Both the position numbers and the translations under genes were made by a program. The notes below the pieces were generated by a model. It ran no database searches. It was not told the DNA's origin and saw only the letters and a program-made list of their open reading frames with translations. From the NCBI GenBank assembly GCA_025359205.1, contig JANYHD010000009.1, positions 1 to 64,000 of the forward strand: a stretch of DNA of 64,000 nucleotides, in the 5' to 3' direction. Origin of the DNA: Gammaproteobacteria bacterium. GTDB lineage: Bacteria > Pseudomonadota > Gammaproteobacteria > Steroidobacterales > Steroidobacteraceae. Numbering within the stretch: the stretch's first letter is position 1; each line of letters opens with the position of its first letter. Shown in pieces: positions 54,203 through 64,000 of this stretch.

Positions 54203-55045
54203 TCAGCCGCTCGCCAGCGGCAGTTTCAGCAGCGCTTCCACAATTTCCTGCAGCGTCTCCCGAAGCGGCGCGGCGCGCTCCGGGTCATAGGCCGTGCCTG
54301 ATTCGTCCATGTAGCACGATTGCGCGAGCTCGATCTGCAGCGCATGCACGCGGTAATCGGGGCTGCCGTAGTGCCGCGTGATGTAGCCACCCTTGAAGCG
54401 GCCGTCGACGACGTGTAAGAAACGCGTCGCGTTGGCGAGCTGCGCCTGCACCGCCTCACTGACCTCGCGGCTGCAGGAGCGTCCACCGTAGGTGCCTAGA
54501 TTGATGTCCGGCAGTCTGCTCTCGAACAGCCGCGGCACAACACTTCGAATCGAGTGAGCATCCAGCAGCAGCGCGTAGCCGTGGCGCTCGCGGAGCAGCG
54601 CGAGCCGGGTACGCAGTTCGTCGTGGTAGGGCTGCCAGTATTGGGCACGGCGGCGCGCCACTTCGCCCGCCTCGATGGCCGTGCGGCCATCGACGTACAG
54701 CGCCTCGCCGGCAAAGCTCTGCGTCGGGCACAGACCGGTCGCCGGTCCCGTGGCATAGAGCGCCGCATTATCGGGCGGGCGATTGAGATCGACCTGATAG
54801 CGCGTGTAGCGCGCGACGATGAGCGTGGCGCCGAGCGCCGCCGCGAAGTCGTACAGCCTGGCGACATGCCAGTCGGTATCCGGCAGCGTGCGGGCCAGCG
54901 GCGTGAGCTGCGCCATCAGGTACGGCGGAATTGCCGTGCCGGAATGCGGCACGCTGATCACCAGCGGCGTGTTGCCGGGCGCCAGGCTGTGGGTGTCGGC
55001 GGCATGCCGACGCTCCTTCATCTCGGCGAGCGCAGACGGGCTCAT
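54203..55045 (-). CDS. hutG: N-formylglutamate deformylase
   Basis: A 280-residue zinc hydrolase of the FGase family: [27 protein letters not shown] and [13 protein letters not shown] carry the metal- and substrate-binding His/Asp residues. It cleaves N-formylglutamate to formate and glutamate, the last step of the five-step histidine pathway that uses HutF. Its start overlaps the hutH stop (ATGA), and it is the last gene of the hutF-U-H-G operon. Length is as expected. Confidence 0.94.
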   Translation of the reverse strand: MSPSALAEMKERRHAADTHSLAPGNTPLVISVPHSGTAIPPYLMAQLTPLARTLPDTDWHVARLYDFAAALGATLIVARYTRYQVDLNRPPDNAALYATGPATGLCPTQSFAGEALYVDGRTAIEAGEVARRRAQYWQPYHDELRTRLALLRERHGYALLLDAHSIRSVVPRLFESRLPDINLGTYGGRSCSREVSEAVQAQLANATRFLHVVDGRFKGGYITRHYGSPDYRVHALQIELAQSCYMDESGTAYDPERAAPLRETLQEIVEALLKLPLASG

Positions 55046-56631
55046 CCGCTGGCGAGCAATCGTGGCGGCAGGTGGGCACGCAGCGCGCCACTGGTGATCA
55101 GTGCGCGGGCAGCAGCGATATCGGGCGAGAAGTAGCGGTCGCGCCGGAGCTTGGGTACGCGCCGTCGCAATTGCGCGTGCACGGCCTCGAGCGCCGGCGA
55201 GCTGCGCAGCGGACGGTGGAATTCCAGTCCCTGGGCCGCGGCCAGCAGTTCGATTGCGATGATGTTCGAGGCGTTGGCGGCCATCGACAGCAGGCGGCGC
55301 GCCGCGTAGGTGGCCATCGACACGTGGTCCTCCTGGTTGGCCGAAGTCGGAATTGAATCGACGCTCGATGGGTGGGCGAGCGCCTTGTTCTCGGAGGTCA
55401 GCGCGGCGGCCGTGACCTGCGCAATCATGAAGCCGGAATTCACGCCGCTGTTGGCGATCAGGTAGGCGGGCAGGCCGCTCATCTTCGCATCGACCAGCAG
55501 TGCGATGCGTCGTTCGGCAATCGAGCCGATTTCAGCGACCGCCAGCGCCAGCTGGTCGGCCGCGAAGGCCACCGGCTCGGCGTGGAAATTGCCGCCGGAC
55601 AGCACCTCACCTTCGCGCGCAAACACCAGCGGATTGTCGGTAACGGCATTGGCTTCGCGCAGCAGCGTGGCTGCAGCGGTGCGCAACAGATCGAGCACGG
55701 CACCCATCACCTGCGGTTGGCAGCGCAGCGAATACGGGTCCTGCACGCGCTCGCAGTCGACGTGCGAAGCGCGGATGCGGCTGCCGCGCAGCAGCGCTCG
55801 CAAGCGCGCGGCGACGTCGATCTGCCCGGGCTGGCGGCGAACCGCATGGATGCGCGCGTCGAATGGCGCATCACTGCCCTTCATCGCATCGACCGTCATC
55901 GCACCCGAGAGGAGCGCGGCGGCGTAGACGTTTTCGATCTCGAACAGCCCGGCCAACGCCAGCGCCGTGGACACCTGCGTGCCGTTCAGCAGCGCGAGAC
56001 CCTCCTTGGCAGCCAGCTGCAAAGGATTGAGGCCGGCGATTCGCAGGCCCTGCACGGCTCCCAGCGTGCGGCCACGATGGCGAACTGTTCCTACTCCCAG
56101 CAGCACCGCCGAGAGGTGCGCGAGCGGCGCCAGGTCTCCGGAGGCGCCTACCGAGCCCTGCCCGGGCACCACGGGATACACCTCGGCGCGCAGCAGCGCT
56201 TGCAGCGCGCGCAGCGTCCGCACGCGCACGCCGGAATAGCCCTGCGCGAGGCTCGCGATTTTCAGCACCAGCACCAGCCGCACGACCGCGTCGCTCAGCG
56301 GTTCGCCGGTGCCAGCCGCGTGCGAGAGCACCAGGTTGTGCTGCAGCTGCGCCAGATCAGCGCGCGGAATGCGCGTCGAGGCCAGCGAGCCGAAGCCGGT
56401 ATTGACGCCGTAGGCGGTCTCGCCGCTCGCGATCAGCTTTTCGATGGCCGCGCGCGAGCGGCGCACTCGCGCCAGGTCGGCGCGCGTCAGGTTTACACGT
56501 GCCGGTACGCAGTAGGCGCCGCGCAGTGCCTCGAGCGTCAGGGCGCCGACGCGCAGCGGCGCGGGGCGTCCGCCCGCGCGGTTGGCACGACTGGCAGCAC
56601 TCGCGCGGCTGGCGCGGCGGCGGCCAATCAC
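55042..56631 (-). CDS. hutH: Histidine ammonia-lyase
   Basis: A 529-residue MIO enzyme that deaminates histidine to trans-urocanate. [15 protein letters not shown] holds the Ala-Ser-Gly triad (163-165 from the chosen start) that forms the MIO cofactor; [11 protein letters not shown] and [14 protein letters not shown] are further signatures. The start is GTG at 56631, overlapping the hutU stop in GTGA, which gives the usual coupling; the frame is open further but would run deep into hutU. The first ~25 residues are arginine/alanine-rich and are an addition to the family core. Confidence 0.94.
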   Translation of the reverse strand: MIGRRRASRASAASRANRAGGRPAPLRVGALTLEALRGAYCVPARVNLTRADLARVRRSRAAIEKLIASGETAYGVNTGFGSLASTRIPRADLAQLQHNLVLSHAAGTGEPLSDAVVRLVLVLKIASLAQGYSGVRVRTLRALQALLRAEVYPVVPGQGSVGASGDLAPLAHLSAVLLGVGTVRHRGRTLGAVQGLRIAGLNPLQLAAKEGLALLNGTQVSTALALAGLFEIENVYAAALLSGAMTVDAMKGSDAPFDARIHAVRRQPGQIDVAARLRALLRGSRIRASHVDCERVQDPYSLRCQPQVMGAVLDLLRTAAATLLREANAVTDNPLVFAREGEVLSGGNFHAEPVAFAADQLALAVAEIGSIAERRIALLVDAKMSGLPAYLIANSGVNSGFMIAQVTAAALTSENKALAHPSSVDSIPTSANQEDHVSMATYAARRLLSMAANASNIIAIELLAAAQGLEFHRPLRSSPALEAVHAQLRRRVPKLRRDRYFSPDIAAARALITSGALRAHLPPRLLASG

Positions 56632-58304
56632 TTCGCGGCTCCGCCGGTGAGCATCGGCAGGTTCAGCTTGTGCTCGCGCGCGCACTGCAGCGCGATGTCG
56701 TAACCGGCATCCGCGTGGCGCATGACGCCGGTGGCCGGATCATTCCACAGCACGCGCTCGATGCGGCGCGCCGCAGCCGGCGTGCCATCACAGACGATCA
56801 CGACGCCGGCGTGCTGCGAATATCCCATGCCCACGCCGCCGCCGTGATGGATCGACACCCAGGTCGCGCCACTCGCCGTATTGAGCAGCGCATTGAGCAG
56901 CGGCCAATCGGAGACCGCGTCTGACCCGTCCAGCATGGATTCGGTCTCGCGGTTGGGGCTCGCGACCGAGCCCGAGTCGAGATGATCGCGGCCGATGACG
57001 ATGGGAGCGGCGAGTTCGCCGGTTGCGACCATCTCGTTGAAAGCGAGCCCAAGCCGGTGCCGGTCTCCTAAGCCCACCCAGCAGATTCGCGCGGGCAGCC
57101 CCTGGAACTGGATGCGCTCAGCGGCCATGTCCAGCCAGCGATGCAGGTGCGCGTCGTTCGGAAGCAGCGCGCGCACCTTGGCATCGGTCTTGGCGATGTC
57201 GGCCGGATCCCCCGACAGCGCAGCCCAGCGGAACGGGCCGATGCCGCGGCAGAACAGCGGTCGCACGTACTCGGGCACGAAGCCCGGAATATCAAAGGCA
57301 TCCTTGACGCCCTGGCCGAGCGCCACCTGGCGGATATTGTTGCCGTAATCGAAAGTCGGAATGCCCATGCGCTTGAATTCCAGCATGGCGCGCACGTGCA
57401 CGGCCATCGACTCGCTGGCGGCCGCGGTCACGCGTGCCGGATCGCTCTTCTGCAGTGTCTCCCAATGTGCCACCGTCCAACCGGCCGGCAGGTAACCGTG
57501 CACCGGATCGTGCGCAGAGGTTTGGTCAGTCACGGCATCGGGCTTGACGCCGCGCTGGAGAAGTTCGGGCAGAACCTCGGCAGCATTGGCGCACAGGCCA
57601 ATGGACAGCGCTTCTTTGCGCGCGGCGGCGGTGGCGATCATTACCAGTGCTTCGTCGAGCGAGCGCGCCTGACGGTCGAGATAGCGCGTCCGCAGCCGCA
57701 TGTCGATGCTCGACTGGCGGCACTCGATCGCCAGCATCGCGGCACCGGCCATGGTCGCGGCCAGCGGCTGCGCACCGCCCATGCCGCCCAGGCCCGCGGT
57801 CAGGATCCAACGGCCGGCGAGCGTGCCGCCGAAATGACGGCGGCCCATTTCGACGAAAGTTTCATAGGTGCCCTGTACGATGCCCTGTGAACCGATGTAG
57901 ATCCACGAGCCCGCGGTCATCTGCCCGAACATCATCAGGCCGCGGCGATCGAGCTCGTTGAAGTGCTCCCAGGTCGCCCAGTGCGGCACCAGGTTCGAGT
58001 TGGCGATCAGCACGCGCGGTGCGTCGGCGTGCGTGCGGAACACGCCCACCGGTCGACCGGATTGGATCAACAGGGTCTCGTCATCTCCCAGCGCGCGCAG
58101 CGCCGCAACGATCGCGTCGTAACAGGCCCAGTTGCGCGCGGCTTTGCCGATGCCGCCATACACCACCAGGTCGCCGGGACGCTCGGCGACATCCGGATCG
58201 AGATTGTTCATGAGCATGCGCAGCGGGGCTTCCGTCAGCCAGGAGCGCGCGCTCAATGTCTTGCCGCGCGGTGCGCGGATCACTCGGGGTGCTTCTTTAT
58301 TCAT
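56628..58304 (-). CDS. hutU: Urocanate hydratase (urocanase)
   Basis: A 558-residue urocanase converting urocanate to imidazolonepropionate with tightly bound NAD+. The NAD-binding core has GKAARNW and [15 protein letters not shown], and the active site has [20 protein letters not shown] with the conserved cysteine. Start is the ATG at 58304 ([14 protein letters not shown]), which overlaps the end of hutF by 8 bp; the frame upstream of it belongs to hutF's strand in another phase. Second gene in the operon. Confidence 0.95.
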   Translation of the reverse strand: MNKEAPRVIRAPRGKTLSARSWLTEAPLRMLMNNLDPDVAERPGDLVVYGGIGKAARNWACYDAIVAALRALGDDETLLIQSGRPVGVFRTHADAPRVLIANSNLVPHWATWEHFNELDRRGLMMFGQMTAGSWIYIGSQGIVQGTYETFVEMGRRHFGGTLAGRWILTAGLGGMGGAQPLAATMAGAAMLAIECRQSSIDMRLRTRYLDRQARSLDEALVMIATAAARKEALSIGLCANAAEVLPELLQRGVKPDAVTDQTSAHDPVHGYLPAGWTVAHWETLQKSDPARVTAAASESMAVHVRAMLEFKRMGIPTFDYGNNIRQVALGQGVKDAFDIPGFVPEYVRPLFCRGIGPFRWAALSGDPADIAKTDAKVRALLPNDAHLHRWLDMAAERIQFQGLPARICWVGLGDRHRLGLAFNEMVATGELAAPIVIGRDHLDSGSVASPNRETESMLDGSDAVSDWPLLNALLNTASGATWVSIHHGGGVGMGYSQHAGVVIVCDGTPAAARRIERVLWNDPATGVMRHADAGYDIALQCAREHKLNLPMLTGGAAK

Positions 58305-59694
58305 GTTGTTGTCCACTCTGTATGTCGCGTCGTAAACGTCCGATCGTTTCGCGATAGCGCGATTCGATCTCGACTTCTTCCGGATGCGTGCCGTCGCGCA
58401 TGACCCAGCGGCCACCGATCAGCACCGCGCGCGCGCGCGGCGCCGCGCTGTCGAATACCAGCGAGCCCAGGTAGTCGGCGCTCGCCTGCAATTCCCAGTC
58501 CCCCGCCTGCGCATCGTAGGTCACGAAGTCGGCGCCGCCCGCGGCGCCAATCGCGTGCTGCCCACCGGCATGGGTGATGCGCAGCAGCCGGTCGGCGACT
58601 GCGGGCTCGTTCGCGACACTGAATACGTTGCGCCGACCGCGCGCCAGGCGCTGCGACCATTCGAGTTGGCGCAATTCATCGATCGAACTGCGGCCGATGT
58701 TGCTATCGGATCCGATCGCCATACGCCCGCCAGCCTCGAGGAACGGTGCGATGACGGGGCAGCCGTCGCCGAGGTCGGCTTCGGTGGTCGGGCACAGCAC
58801 CACGGTGGCCTGCGCGGCGCGCACCTGCGTGAGCTCCGCTTCGCTCGCATGCGTCGCGTGCACCAGCGCCCATTTCGGCGACAGCAGGCCGCGCGAGGCC
58901 AGCAAGGCCACCGGTGGCAGACCATGCTGGCGCTGGCAGCCGGTGACTTCCGCCGGTTGCTCGGCGACATGGATGTGCACGCAACGGCACAGCGCATCGC
59001 CCTGCAGCGCTGCGTGCACGCGCCCGATGGTGTCGATGTCCACGGCGCGCAGGCTGTGAAAGGCGACGCCCAACGCGACGGCTCCGCCGGCTGGATAGCG
59101 GCGACCCAGTTCGCGCCAGTCCTCGAGGAACTGCGTCGTGTCGCGCACGAACGGCAACTGTCCGGGCCTCGGTGGCGCGCCGCCGAAATCGGAGTGCTGA
59201 TAGAGAGTGGGCAGCAGCGTGAGGCGCATGCCGGTGCGACGCGCGGCCAAGGCGATGGCTTCATCCGCGTCCAGCGCCCGCCGGTCGCCGAGCCGGTGCA
59301 GATAGAGGAATTCCGCGACCGACGTATAGCCGCCGCGCAGCAGTTCCAGGTAGCAGCGCGCCGTGATCGCCTCGAGGTCGTCGCGCTGCAGGCGGCCGGC
59401 CAGCGCGTACATGGCCTCGCGCCAGCTCCAGAAGTCATCGTGTGAACCGGCCGCGCGCTGCGTCCAGGCGCCCAGTGCGCGCTGGAAGGCGTGGCAGTGG
59501 GCGTTGACGATGCCAGGCACGGTCAGCCCCGGAATCGCGGCTCCAGCCGCGGGTGTCGAGGCTGAAACGCCGGCTACTTTGCCGCCCGCGTCGATCTGGA
59601 CCGTGGCATTGCGCAGCCAGCGGCCGTCCTGCCACAGGTTGGCGTAGGTGACCGCGCTCTGCGCCGTGCCTGCTCCCGCTTGCATCCCCGTCAT
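58297..59694 (-). CDS. hutF: Formimidoylglutamate deiminase
   Basis: A 465-residue amidohydrolase. Metal-ligand motifs are [36 protein letters not shown] and [19 protein letters not shown]. HutF removes ammonia from N-formimidoyl-glutamate to give N-formylglutamate for HutG, so this organism uses the five-step Pseudomonas-type histidine route. The open frame upstream runs to 60960 antisense through hutI and is spurious; I start at the ATG at 59694, although a second ATG three codons in is also possible. First gene of the hut operon; only 48 bp separate it from hutI. Confidence 0.93.
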   Translation of the reverse strand: MTGMQAGAGTAQSAVTYANLWQDGRWLRNATVQIDAGGKVAGVSASTPAAGAAIPGLTVPGIVNAHCHAFQRALGAWTQRAAGSHDDFWSWREAMYALAGRLQRDDLEAITARCYLELLRGGYTSVAEFLYLHRLGDRRALDADEAIALAARRTGMRLTLLPTLYQHSDFGGAPPRPGQLPFVRDTTQFLEDWRELGRRYPAGGAVALGVAFHSLRAVDIDTIGRVHAALQGDALCRCVHIHVAEQPAEVTGCQRQHGLPPVALLASRGLLSPKWALVHATHASEAELTQVRAAQATVVLCPTTEADLGDGCPVIAPFLEAGGRMAIGSDSNIGRSSIDELRQLEWSQRLARGRRNVFSVANEPAVADRLLRITHAGGQHAIGAAGGADFVTYDAQAGDWELQASADYLGSLVFDSAAPRARAVLIGGRWVMRDGTHPEEVEIESRYRETIGRLRRDIQSGQQHE

Positions 59695-59742
59695 GTTAGC
59701 ACCGCATGGCGCCGGCAGTGCGGGGCGGGTAATCTCGCATTC

Positions 59743-60978
59743 ATGTCCGTAACTGCCGACACCCGCATCATTGCCAATGGCAGGGTCTGGACGGGCGCGC
59801 CCGGATCCGCGGATCCGGGTGAAGGTGTTTCCGTCCTGCCGCTGGCTATCGCCGAGCAGCACGGACGCATCGCCGCAATCGCGCCGCTGAGCGAACTCCA
59901 GGCACAATTCCCAGGGGCCGGGTTGTACGATGCAGGTGGACGGCTGGTCACACCTGGCTTCATTGATTGCCACACCCATATCGTTCACGCCGGAAGTCGT
60001 GCTGCGGAGTTCGAACGCCGGCTGGCGGGCGAAAGCTATCAGAGCATCGCGCGTTCGGGTGGCGGAATACTCTCGACGGTCCGGGCGACGCGTGCCGCGA
60101 GCCTGCAGCAGTTGGTCGATGTCGCGTTGCCGCGCGTCGATGCGCTGCTGGGCGAGGGTGTGACCACGCTCGAGATCAAGTCGGGCTATGGTCTCGATCG
60201 CGATACCGAGCTGCGCATGCTGGAGGCTGCACGCGCCATCGGCAAGCTGCGGCCGCTCGCGATCGCGACGACCTATCTCGGTGCGCATACAGTGCCGCCG
60301 GAACATGCGGGCGACGCCGTGGCCTACATCGAGCGGCTGTGCACGGAGCTGATTCCCGCCGTGGCGGCCAGCGGGCTCGCCGATGCCTTCGATGCCTACT
60401 GCGAGACTGTGGCGTTCACCGTGCCGCAGGTGCTGCGGGTGTTCCAGGCCGCGCGGGCGCACGGGCTGCCAGTCAAGCTGCACGCCGACCAGCTTTCGAA
60501 CATGCACGGTGCATTGCTGGCGGCACAGAATCACGCGCTTTCGGCCGACCATCTCGAGTACACCGACGAAGCAGGCGTCAATGCGCTCGCCGCCGCCGGC
60601 AGCGTGGCCGTGCTGCTGCCGGGCGCGTATTACTTCCTGCGCGAACGGCAACTCCCGCCGGTCGCGGCGCTGCGCCACGCCGGGGTGCCGATGGCCGTAG
60701 CGACGGACTGCAACCCGGGCACCTCGCCGCTGACGTCCATACTCACGGCGATGAATCTTGCGGCGGTGGAATTCGGTCTCGGTGTCGGCGAATGCCTGGC
60801 GGGCGTAACGGTGCACGCGGCGCAGGCGCTCGGGCTGCAAGCGAGCGTCGGCACGATTGCAGCGGGCAAGTGGTGCGACCTGGCCATCTGGAATGTCGCC
60901 CAGCCCGCCGAGCTGGTGCACAATCTCGGCGCGCGCCCCTTGCACCGCCGCTACTGGCACGGCCAGCCCGACCCATGA
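59743..60978 (+). CDS. hutI: Imidazolonepropionase
   Basis: A 411-residue amidohydrolase that hydrolyses imidazolonepropionate to formimidoylglutamate. Key motifs: GFIDCHTHIVHAGSRAAEFE (first metal histidines and substrate arginine), LEIKSGYGLD, VKLHADQLSNM and VATDCNPGTSPL with the metal-binding aspartate. It is transcribed divergently from hutF and overlaps the dinB start by 4 bp. The start ATG at 59743 matches the family N-terminus (RIIANGRVWTG). No hutC repressor or transporter gene is in the window. Confidence 0.95.
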   Translation: MSVTADTRIIANGRVWTGAPGSADPGEGVSVLPLAIAEQHGRIAAIAPLSELQAQFPGAGLYDAGGRLVTPGFIDCHTHIVHAGSRAAEFERRLAGESYQSIARSGGGILSTVRATRAASLQQLVDVALPRVDALLGEGVTTLEIKSGYGLDRDTELRMLEAARAIGKLRPLAIATTYLGAHTVPPEHAGDAVAYIERLCTELIPAVAASGLADAFDAYCETVAFTVPQVLRVFQAARAHGLPVKLHADQLSNMHGALLAAQNHALSADHLEYTDEAGVNALAAAGSVAVLLPGAYYFLRERQLPPVAALRHAGVPMAVATDCNPGTSPLTSILTAMNLAAVEFGLGVGECLAGVTVHAAQALGLQASVGTIAAGKWCDLAIWNVAQPAELVHNLGARPLHRRYWHGQPDP

Positions 60979-62138
60979 GCGAAGTCCCCGCCGCGCGCGA
61001 GCGGCGTATCGCGCACCTCGACATGGACGCGTTCTACGCGTCGGTCGAGCTTTTGCGCTATCCGCAGCTCAAGGGCCAACCGGTGGTGATCGGTGGCCGG
61101 CGCCGGCCGGCCGGCGAGGGCAACGCACTGGAGTTTGCACGCCTCGAGAGTTACCAGGGGCGCGGCGTCGTCACCACGGCGACCTACGCGGCGCGGGAAT
61201 TTGGCGTGCATTCGGGCATGGGCCTGATGCAGGCGGCGCGGCTGTGCTCCGAGGCGATATTGCTGCCCGCCGATTTCGAGGAGTACCGGCGCTACTCGCG
61301 CCTGTTCAAGGCGGCGATCGTGCAGCTTGCGCCACGCGTGGAGGATCGTGGCATCGACGAGGTGTACATCGACTTTGACGCGGTGCCGGGTGGTGTGGAG
61401 TTGGGAGGCAGGACGCTCGCCCTGCGCATCCAGCAGGCAATCCAGGCCACCACCGGTCTGGGCTGTTCAATCGGCGTGGCGCCCAATAAAGTGCTGGCGA
61501 AACTGGCCAGCGAATTCGACAAGCCCAATGGCATCACGGTCATCTACGCCACCGACCTTGCTGCGCGCGTCTGGCCGCTGCCCTGCCGCAAGCTCAACGG
61601 CGTGGGGCCGAAGGCCAGTGCGCGGCTCGAACAGCTCGGCGTGCGCACGATCGGCGATCTGGCACGCTGCGAACCGCGTTGGCTGGTCGAACAATTCGGA
61701 CGACACCACGGACAATGGCTGCATGAAGTGTCATGGGGACGCGACGAGCGCGACCTCAGCACGCACAGTGAGCCGGTGTCGATGAGTTGCGAGACCACCT
61801 TCGAGCGCGACCTGCACGCCGTGCGCGACCGGCCGGAATTGAGCGCAGTGTTCACGTCCTTGTGCGACCAGCTGGCCGCCGATCTCACGCGCCACGGATA
61901 CGCGGGCCGGACCATCGGCGTGAAGCTGCGCTACGATAATTTCCAGTCAGTCACGCGCGCGCAGACCCTTGCGTTCCACACGGCAGACGCGGCCGTGATC
62001 CGCCGCACCGCCGGACTATGCCTGAAGCGTGCGCCACTCAAGCGCCGCCTGCGCTTGCTGGGCGTGCGCATCGGCGGCCTGGTGAACGCGGCGGCGGCGC
62101 AAGCTCCGGCCGCGGTGCAGTCCCTGGAGTTGTTCTAA
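60975..62138 (+). CDS. dinB: DNA polymerase IV-like Y-family polymerase
   Basis: A 387-residue Y-family translesion polymerase. IAHLDMDAFYASVELL holds the first catalytic aspartates and DRGIDEVYIDF the second acidic pair; the helix-hairpin-helix region KLNGVGPKASARLEQLGV and a little-finger domain follow. A ~20-residue segment between the first beta-strands (RRPAGEGNALEFARLESYQG) is longer than in E. coli DinB. No clear C-terminal clamp-binding motif other than a possible QSLELF at the very end, which fits the beta-clamp consensus. The ATG overlaps the hutI stop (ATGA); the open frame upstream is antisense-like and not coding. Confidence 0.93.
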   Translation: MSEVPAARERRIAHLDMDAFYASVELLRYPQLKGQPVVIGGRRRPAGEGNALEFARLESYQGRGVVTTATYAAREFGVHSGMGLMQAARLCSEAILLPADFEEYRRYSRLFKAAIVQLAPRVEDRGIDEVYIDFDAVPGGVELGGRTLALRIQQAIQATTGLGCSIGVAPNKVLAKLASEFDKPNGITVIYATDLAARVWPLPCRKLNGVGPKASARLEQLGVRTIGDLARCEPRWLVEQFGRHHGQWLHEVSWGRDERDLSTHSEPVSMSCETTFERDLHAVRDRPELSAVFTSLCDQLAADLTRHGYAGRTIGVKLRYDNFQSVTRAQTLAFHTADAAVIRRTAGLCLKRAPLKRRLRLLGVRIGGLVNAAAAQAPAAVQSLELF

Positions 62139-62169
62139 TCGGCCGCGCCGATCGGCTATGATGGCCGGC

Positions 62170-62436
62170 ATGAGCAACGAGTCACTGCACGAGGCACTTT
62201 CCCGTCTGCACGCAGAATTGCAGGCGGCACCGCAGCTCGACGACGAGTCGCGCCGCCTGCTGACGGCGATCGCGGCAGATGTCGGCCGCGCCGCGGCGGG
62301 CGCGACGGACGAGAATGCTGACGTGGGCCATGCGCCGCGGCTGGAAGCGCTGGCGGTGCGCTTTGAAGCGGGGCATCCGGACCTGGCCGCCCGGCTGCGC
62401 GGCATCGCCGACGCGCTCGGGCGCATCGGCCTATAG
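62170..62436 (+). CDS. DUF4404 family protein
   Basis: An 88-residue helical protein of the DUF4404 family: LHEALSRLHAELQAAPQLDD, then SRRLLTAIAADVGRA and RLEALAVRFEAGHPDLAARL. Found in gammaproteobacteria, function unknown. The ATG giving MSNESLHEAL is chosen over one four codons upstream. It converges with the RND pump gene. Confidence 0.85.
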   Translation: MSNESLHEALSRLHAELQAAPQLDDESRRLLTAIAADVGRAAAGATDENADVGHAPRLEALAVRFEAGHPDLAARLRGIADALGRIGL

Positions 62437-62444
62437 CGCCGATC

Positions 62445-64000
62445 TCAGGCGCGCCGCGCCTTGAGCCGCTGCACGAACACGAAGAACAGCGGCGCGAAGA
62501 ATATTCCCAGTACGGTTGCCGCCAGCATCCCGCCGAACACGCCGGTGCCGATCGCGATGCGGCCGGCCGCGCCGGCGCCGGTGCTCAGCACCAGCGGCAG
62601 CACGCCGAGCATGAACGACAGCGAGGTCATGAGTATCGGCCGCAACCGGATGCGCACCGTCTGCAGGATCGCCGCCGTCATTTCCATGCCGCCCTCGTGC
62701 AAATTCCGGGCGAATTCCACGATCAGGATCGCGTTCTTGGCCGTCAGGCCCACTGTGGTCAGCAGCCCGACCTGGAAGTAGACGTCGTTGGCCAGGCCGC
62801 GCGTCCAGGCAGCCAGCAGCGCGCCGACTACACCCAGCGGCACGACCAGCATCACCGAGAAGGGCAGGGCCCAGCTCTCGTACAGCGCCGCCAGGCACAG
62901 GAACACGAACACGATGGAAATGGCGTACAGCGCCGGCGCCTGCGAGCCGGAGAGCTTTTCCTGGTACGAGAGGCCCGACCACTCGTAGCCGATTCCTGTC
63001 GGCAGCTTCGCCGCGATGGCCTCGACCCGCGCCATCGCGGTGCCGCTGCTGACGCCGGGTGCGGGCTCGCCGACGATCTCGATCGAGGAACTGCCGTTGT
63101 AACGCTCCAGGGCGGTCGAGGTCAGCGCCCAGCTGCCGCTGGAAAACGCCGACATCGGCACCATGTCGCCACTGCCATTGCGCACGAACCAGCGATCGAG
63201 GTCTCCGGGCTGCATGCGGTAAGGAGAGTCGGCCTGGATGTAGACCTTCTTGACGCGGCCGCGGTCGATGAAGTCGTTGACGTAGCTGCCGCCAACGGCG
63301 CTCGAGATGGTGTCGTTGACGTTGGCGATCGACAGGCCCAACGCACTGGCTTTGACCTGGTCCACGTTGAGATGGAACTCCGGCTGATCGCTCAGTCCGT
63401 TGATGCGCACGCGGGCCAGCTTTGGGTCCGCCTTGGCCAGGTCGAGGAGCTGGTCGCGCGCGCGCACCAGCATTTCGCGCCCCACGCCGGCGACATCCTT
63501 GAGCTCCAGGTCAAAGCCGTTGGAAGTGCCGAGGCCGCGGATCAGCGGCAATGAAGTGACGGTGGCAATCGCATCACGGAATTTCGCGGCGGCCTCATTG
63601 GCGCGGCTGGCGGTCATCGCCGCGGACTGCGAGGGCGCCTTGCGCTCGCTCCAGTCGCGCAGCAGCATGAAGGACATGCCCGTGTTCTGCCCGTTGCCGC
63701 TGAAGCTGCGGCCCGCAATGGAGAATACCGCGCTGACCGAACTCGTGTCGGCGCGCAGCACCCCTTCGAGTTGCTTTTGCGCTTCGACAGTTCGTTGCAG
63801 GGTCGATCCGGGCGGCAACTGCATGATGGCGATCAGCGAACCCTGGTCCTCCTCGGGCAGGAAGGCGGTCGGCAGCGTGATGAACAGCAGCGCCAGCAAG
63901 CCGATCAGCCCGGCGTACACCAGCAGGGCGCGCCGGGTATGCGGCAGCAGCCGGCGCACCGCGTCCTGGTAGCGCGCGCTCAGTTGTTCAAAGCGCTGCT
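62445..64000 (-). CDS. RND multidrug efflux pump, AcrB/MexB (HAE1) type, C-terminal part
   Basis: The C-terminal ~518 residues of an HAE1-family RND transporter; the frame is open to the window's edge, so the gene continues to the right. Matches to AcrB include FLPEEDQGSLIAIMQLPPGS, GGSYVNDFIDRGRVKKVYIQ in the porter domain, and FSVMLVVPLGVVGALLAA and DVYFQVGLLTTVGLTAKNAI in the membrane domain. It would form the inner-membrane part of a tripartite drug-efflux system with a periplasmic adaptor and TolC-type channel, encoded beyond the window if present. The proton-relay aspartates lie in the missing half. Confidence 0.95.
   Translation of the reverse strand, partial: QRFEQLSARYQDAVRRLLPHTRRALLVYAGLIGLLALLFITLPTAFLPEEDQGSLIAIMQLPPGSTLQRTVEAQKQLEGVLRADTSSVSAVFSIAGRSFSGNGQNTGMSFMLLRDWSERKAPSQSAAMTASRANEAAAKFRDAIATVTSLPLIRGLGTSNGFDLELKDVAGVGREMLVRARDQLLDLAKADPKLARVRINGLSDQPEFHLNVDQVKASALGLSIANVNDTISSAVGGSYVNDFIDRGRVKKVYIQADSPYRMQPGDLDRWFVRNGSGDMVPMSAFSSGSWALTSTALERYNGSSSIEIVGEPAPGVSSGTAMARVEAIAAKLPTGIGYEWSGLSYQEKLSGSQAPALYAISIVFVFLCLAALYESWALPFSVMLVVPLGVVGALLAAWTRGLANDVYFQVGLLTTVGLTAKNAILIVEFARNLHEGGMEMTAAILQTVRIRLRPILMTSLSFMLGVLPLVLSTGAGAAGRIAIGTGVFGGMLAATVLGIFFAPLFFVFVQRLKARRA

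Noticed and set aside
59695-60960. N-terminal extension of hutF
   Set aside because: It lies fully antisense to hutI and has arginine/proline-rich, non-family sequence; HutF homology starts at 59694.
59967-60974. 336-codon extension of dinB upstream of its ATG
   Set aside because: It is an out-of-frame reading of hutI; Y-family homology begins right after 60975.
1-64000. CRISPR arrays and rRNA genes
   Set aside because: No regularly spaced repeats or rRNA-like sequence seen on either strand.

Overview
The window is high-GC chromosomal DNA of a Gram-negative proteobacterium. It carries TonB-dependent receptors with signal peptides, an RND efflux pump, an alpha-2-macroglobulin/PBP1C pair, a CrbS/CrbR-type acetate switch, and a histidine-utilisation locus with the five-step HutF/HutG branch. 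The gene set fits a free-living gammaproteobacterium of the Steroidobacter/Xanthomonad/Nevskia kind. That placement is an inference from gene content and is not proven by any marker gene.

Layout. (1) 1-2501: a complete IS66-family insertion sequence (tnpA, tnpB, tnpC, perfect 21-bp terminal repeats) starting at base 1, so its left flank and target duplication cannot be seen. (2) 2.5-18.5 kb: an accessory stretch with a berberine-bridge-type FAD oxidoreductase, a small secreted protein, LysR, RidA, two TonB receptors, a NYN-domain protein, a YjjJ-type HipA kinase, a frameshifted peptidoglycan transglycosylase, a hipBA operon with three evenly spaced operators, and a GNAT/DUF1778 toxin-antitoxin pair. 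Two degenerate direct repeats resembling the 3' half of tRNA-Phe lie at 4525-4569 and 18460-18505 and enclose about 14 kb of this stretch, as the ends of an integrated element would. No integrase is visible. (3) 18.6-32.1 kb: DUF2937 protein, then an acetate module. dcaP-yjcH-actP-DUF294-exonuclease run leftward, acs-crbR run rightward, and the giant SSF-fused sensor kinase crbS faces crbR. Together these would take up acetate, activate it to acetyl-CoA and sense the need to do so. (4) 32.4-40.6 kb: alpha-2-macroglobulin and PBP1C, translationally coupled, a periplasmic defence/cell-wall repair pair.

(5) 40.7-49.1 kb: a patchy region with several broken genes. It holds a di-haem CxxCH protein, a 51-codon relic of a YVTN beta-propeller gene behind an HxlR regulator, qorB, a truncated alpha/beta hydrolase, a TonB receptor paralogous to the one at 6.8 kb but lacking 40 internal residues, an UrcA-family protein whose frame runs into a LysR gene, a LysR gene whose homology extends upstream of any ordinary start codon, and an aspartate/glutamate racemase. 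(6) 49.2-54.2 kb: SRPBCC protein, a membrane protein, an SDR dehydrogenase coupled to a GH15 glucoamylase, and a DUF4337 protein. (7) 54.2-62.1 kb: hutG-hutH-hutU-hutF on the minus strand, divergent from hutI on the plus strand, with dinB coupled to hutI. (8) 62.2-64 kb: DUF4404 protein and the C-terminal part of an AcrB/MexB-type pump that runs off the right edge.

No complete tRNA, rRNA or CRISPR array was found. The most unusual parts are the tRNA-Phe-like repeats around the toxin-rich stretch, the hipBA operator array, a GNAT-toxin relic, and the decaying TonB-receptor locus at 43-48 kb. I see no clear evidence of a wholly new multi-gene system.
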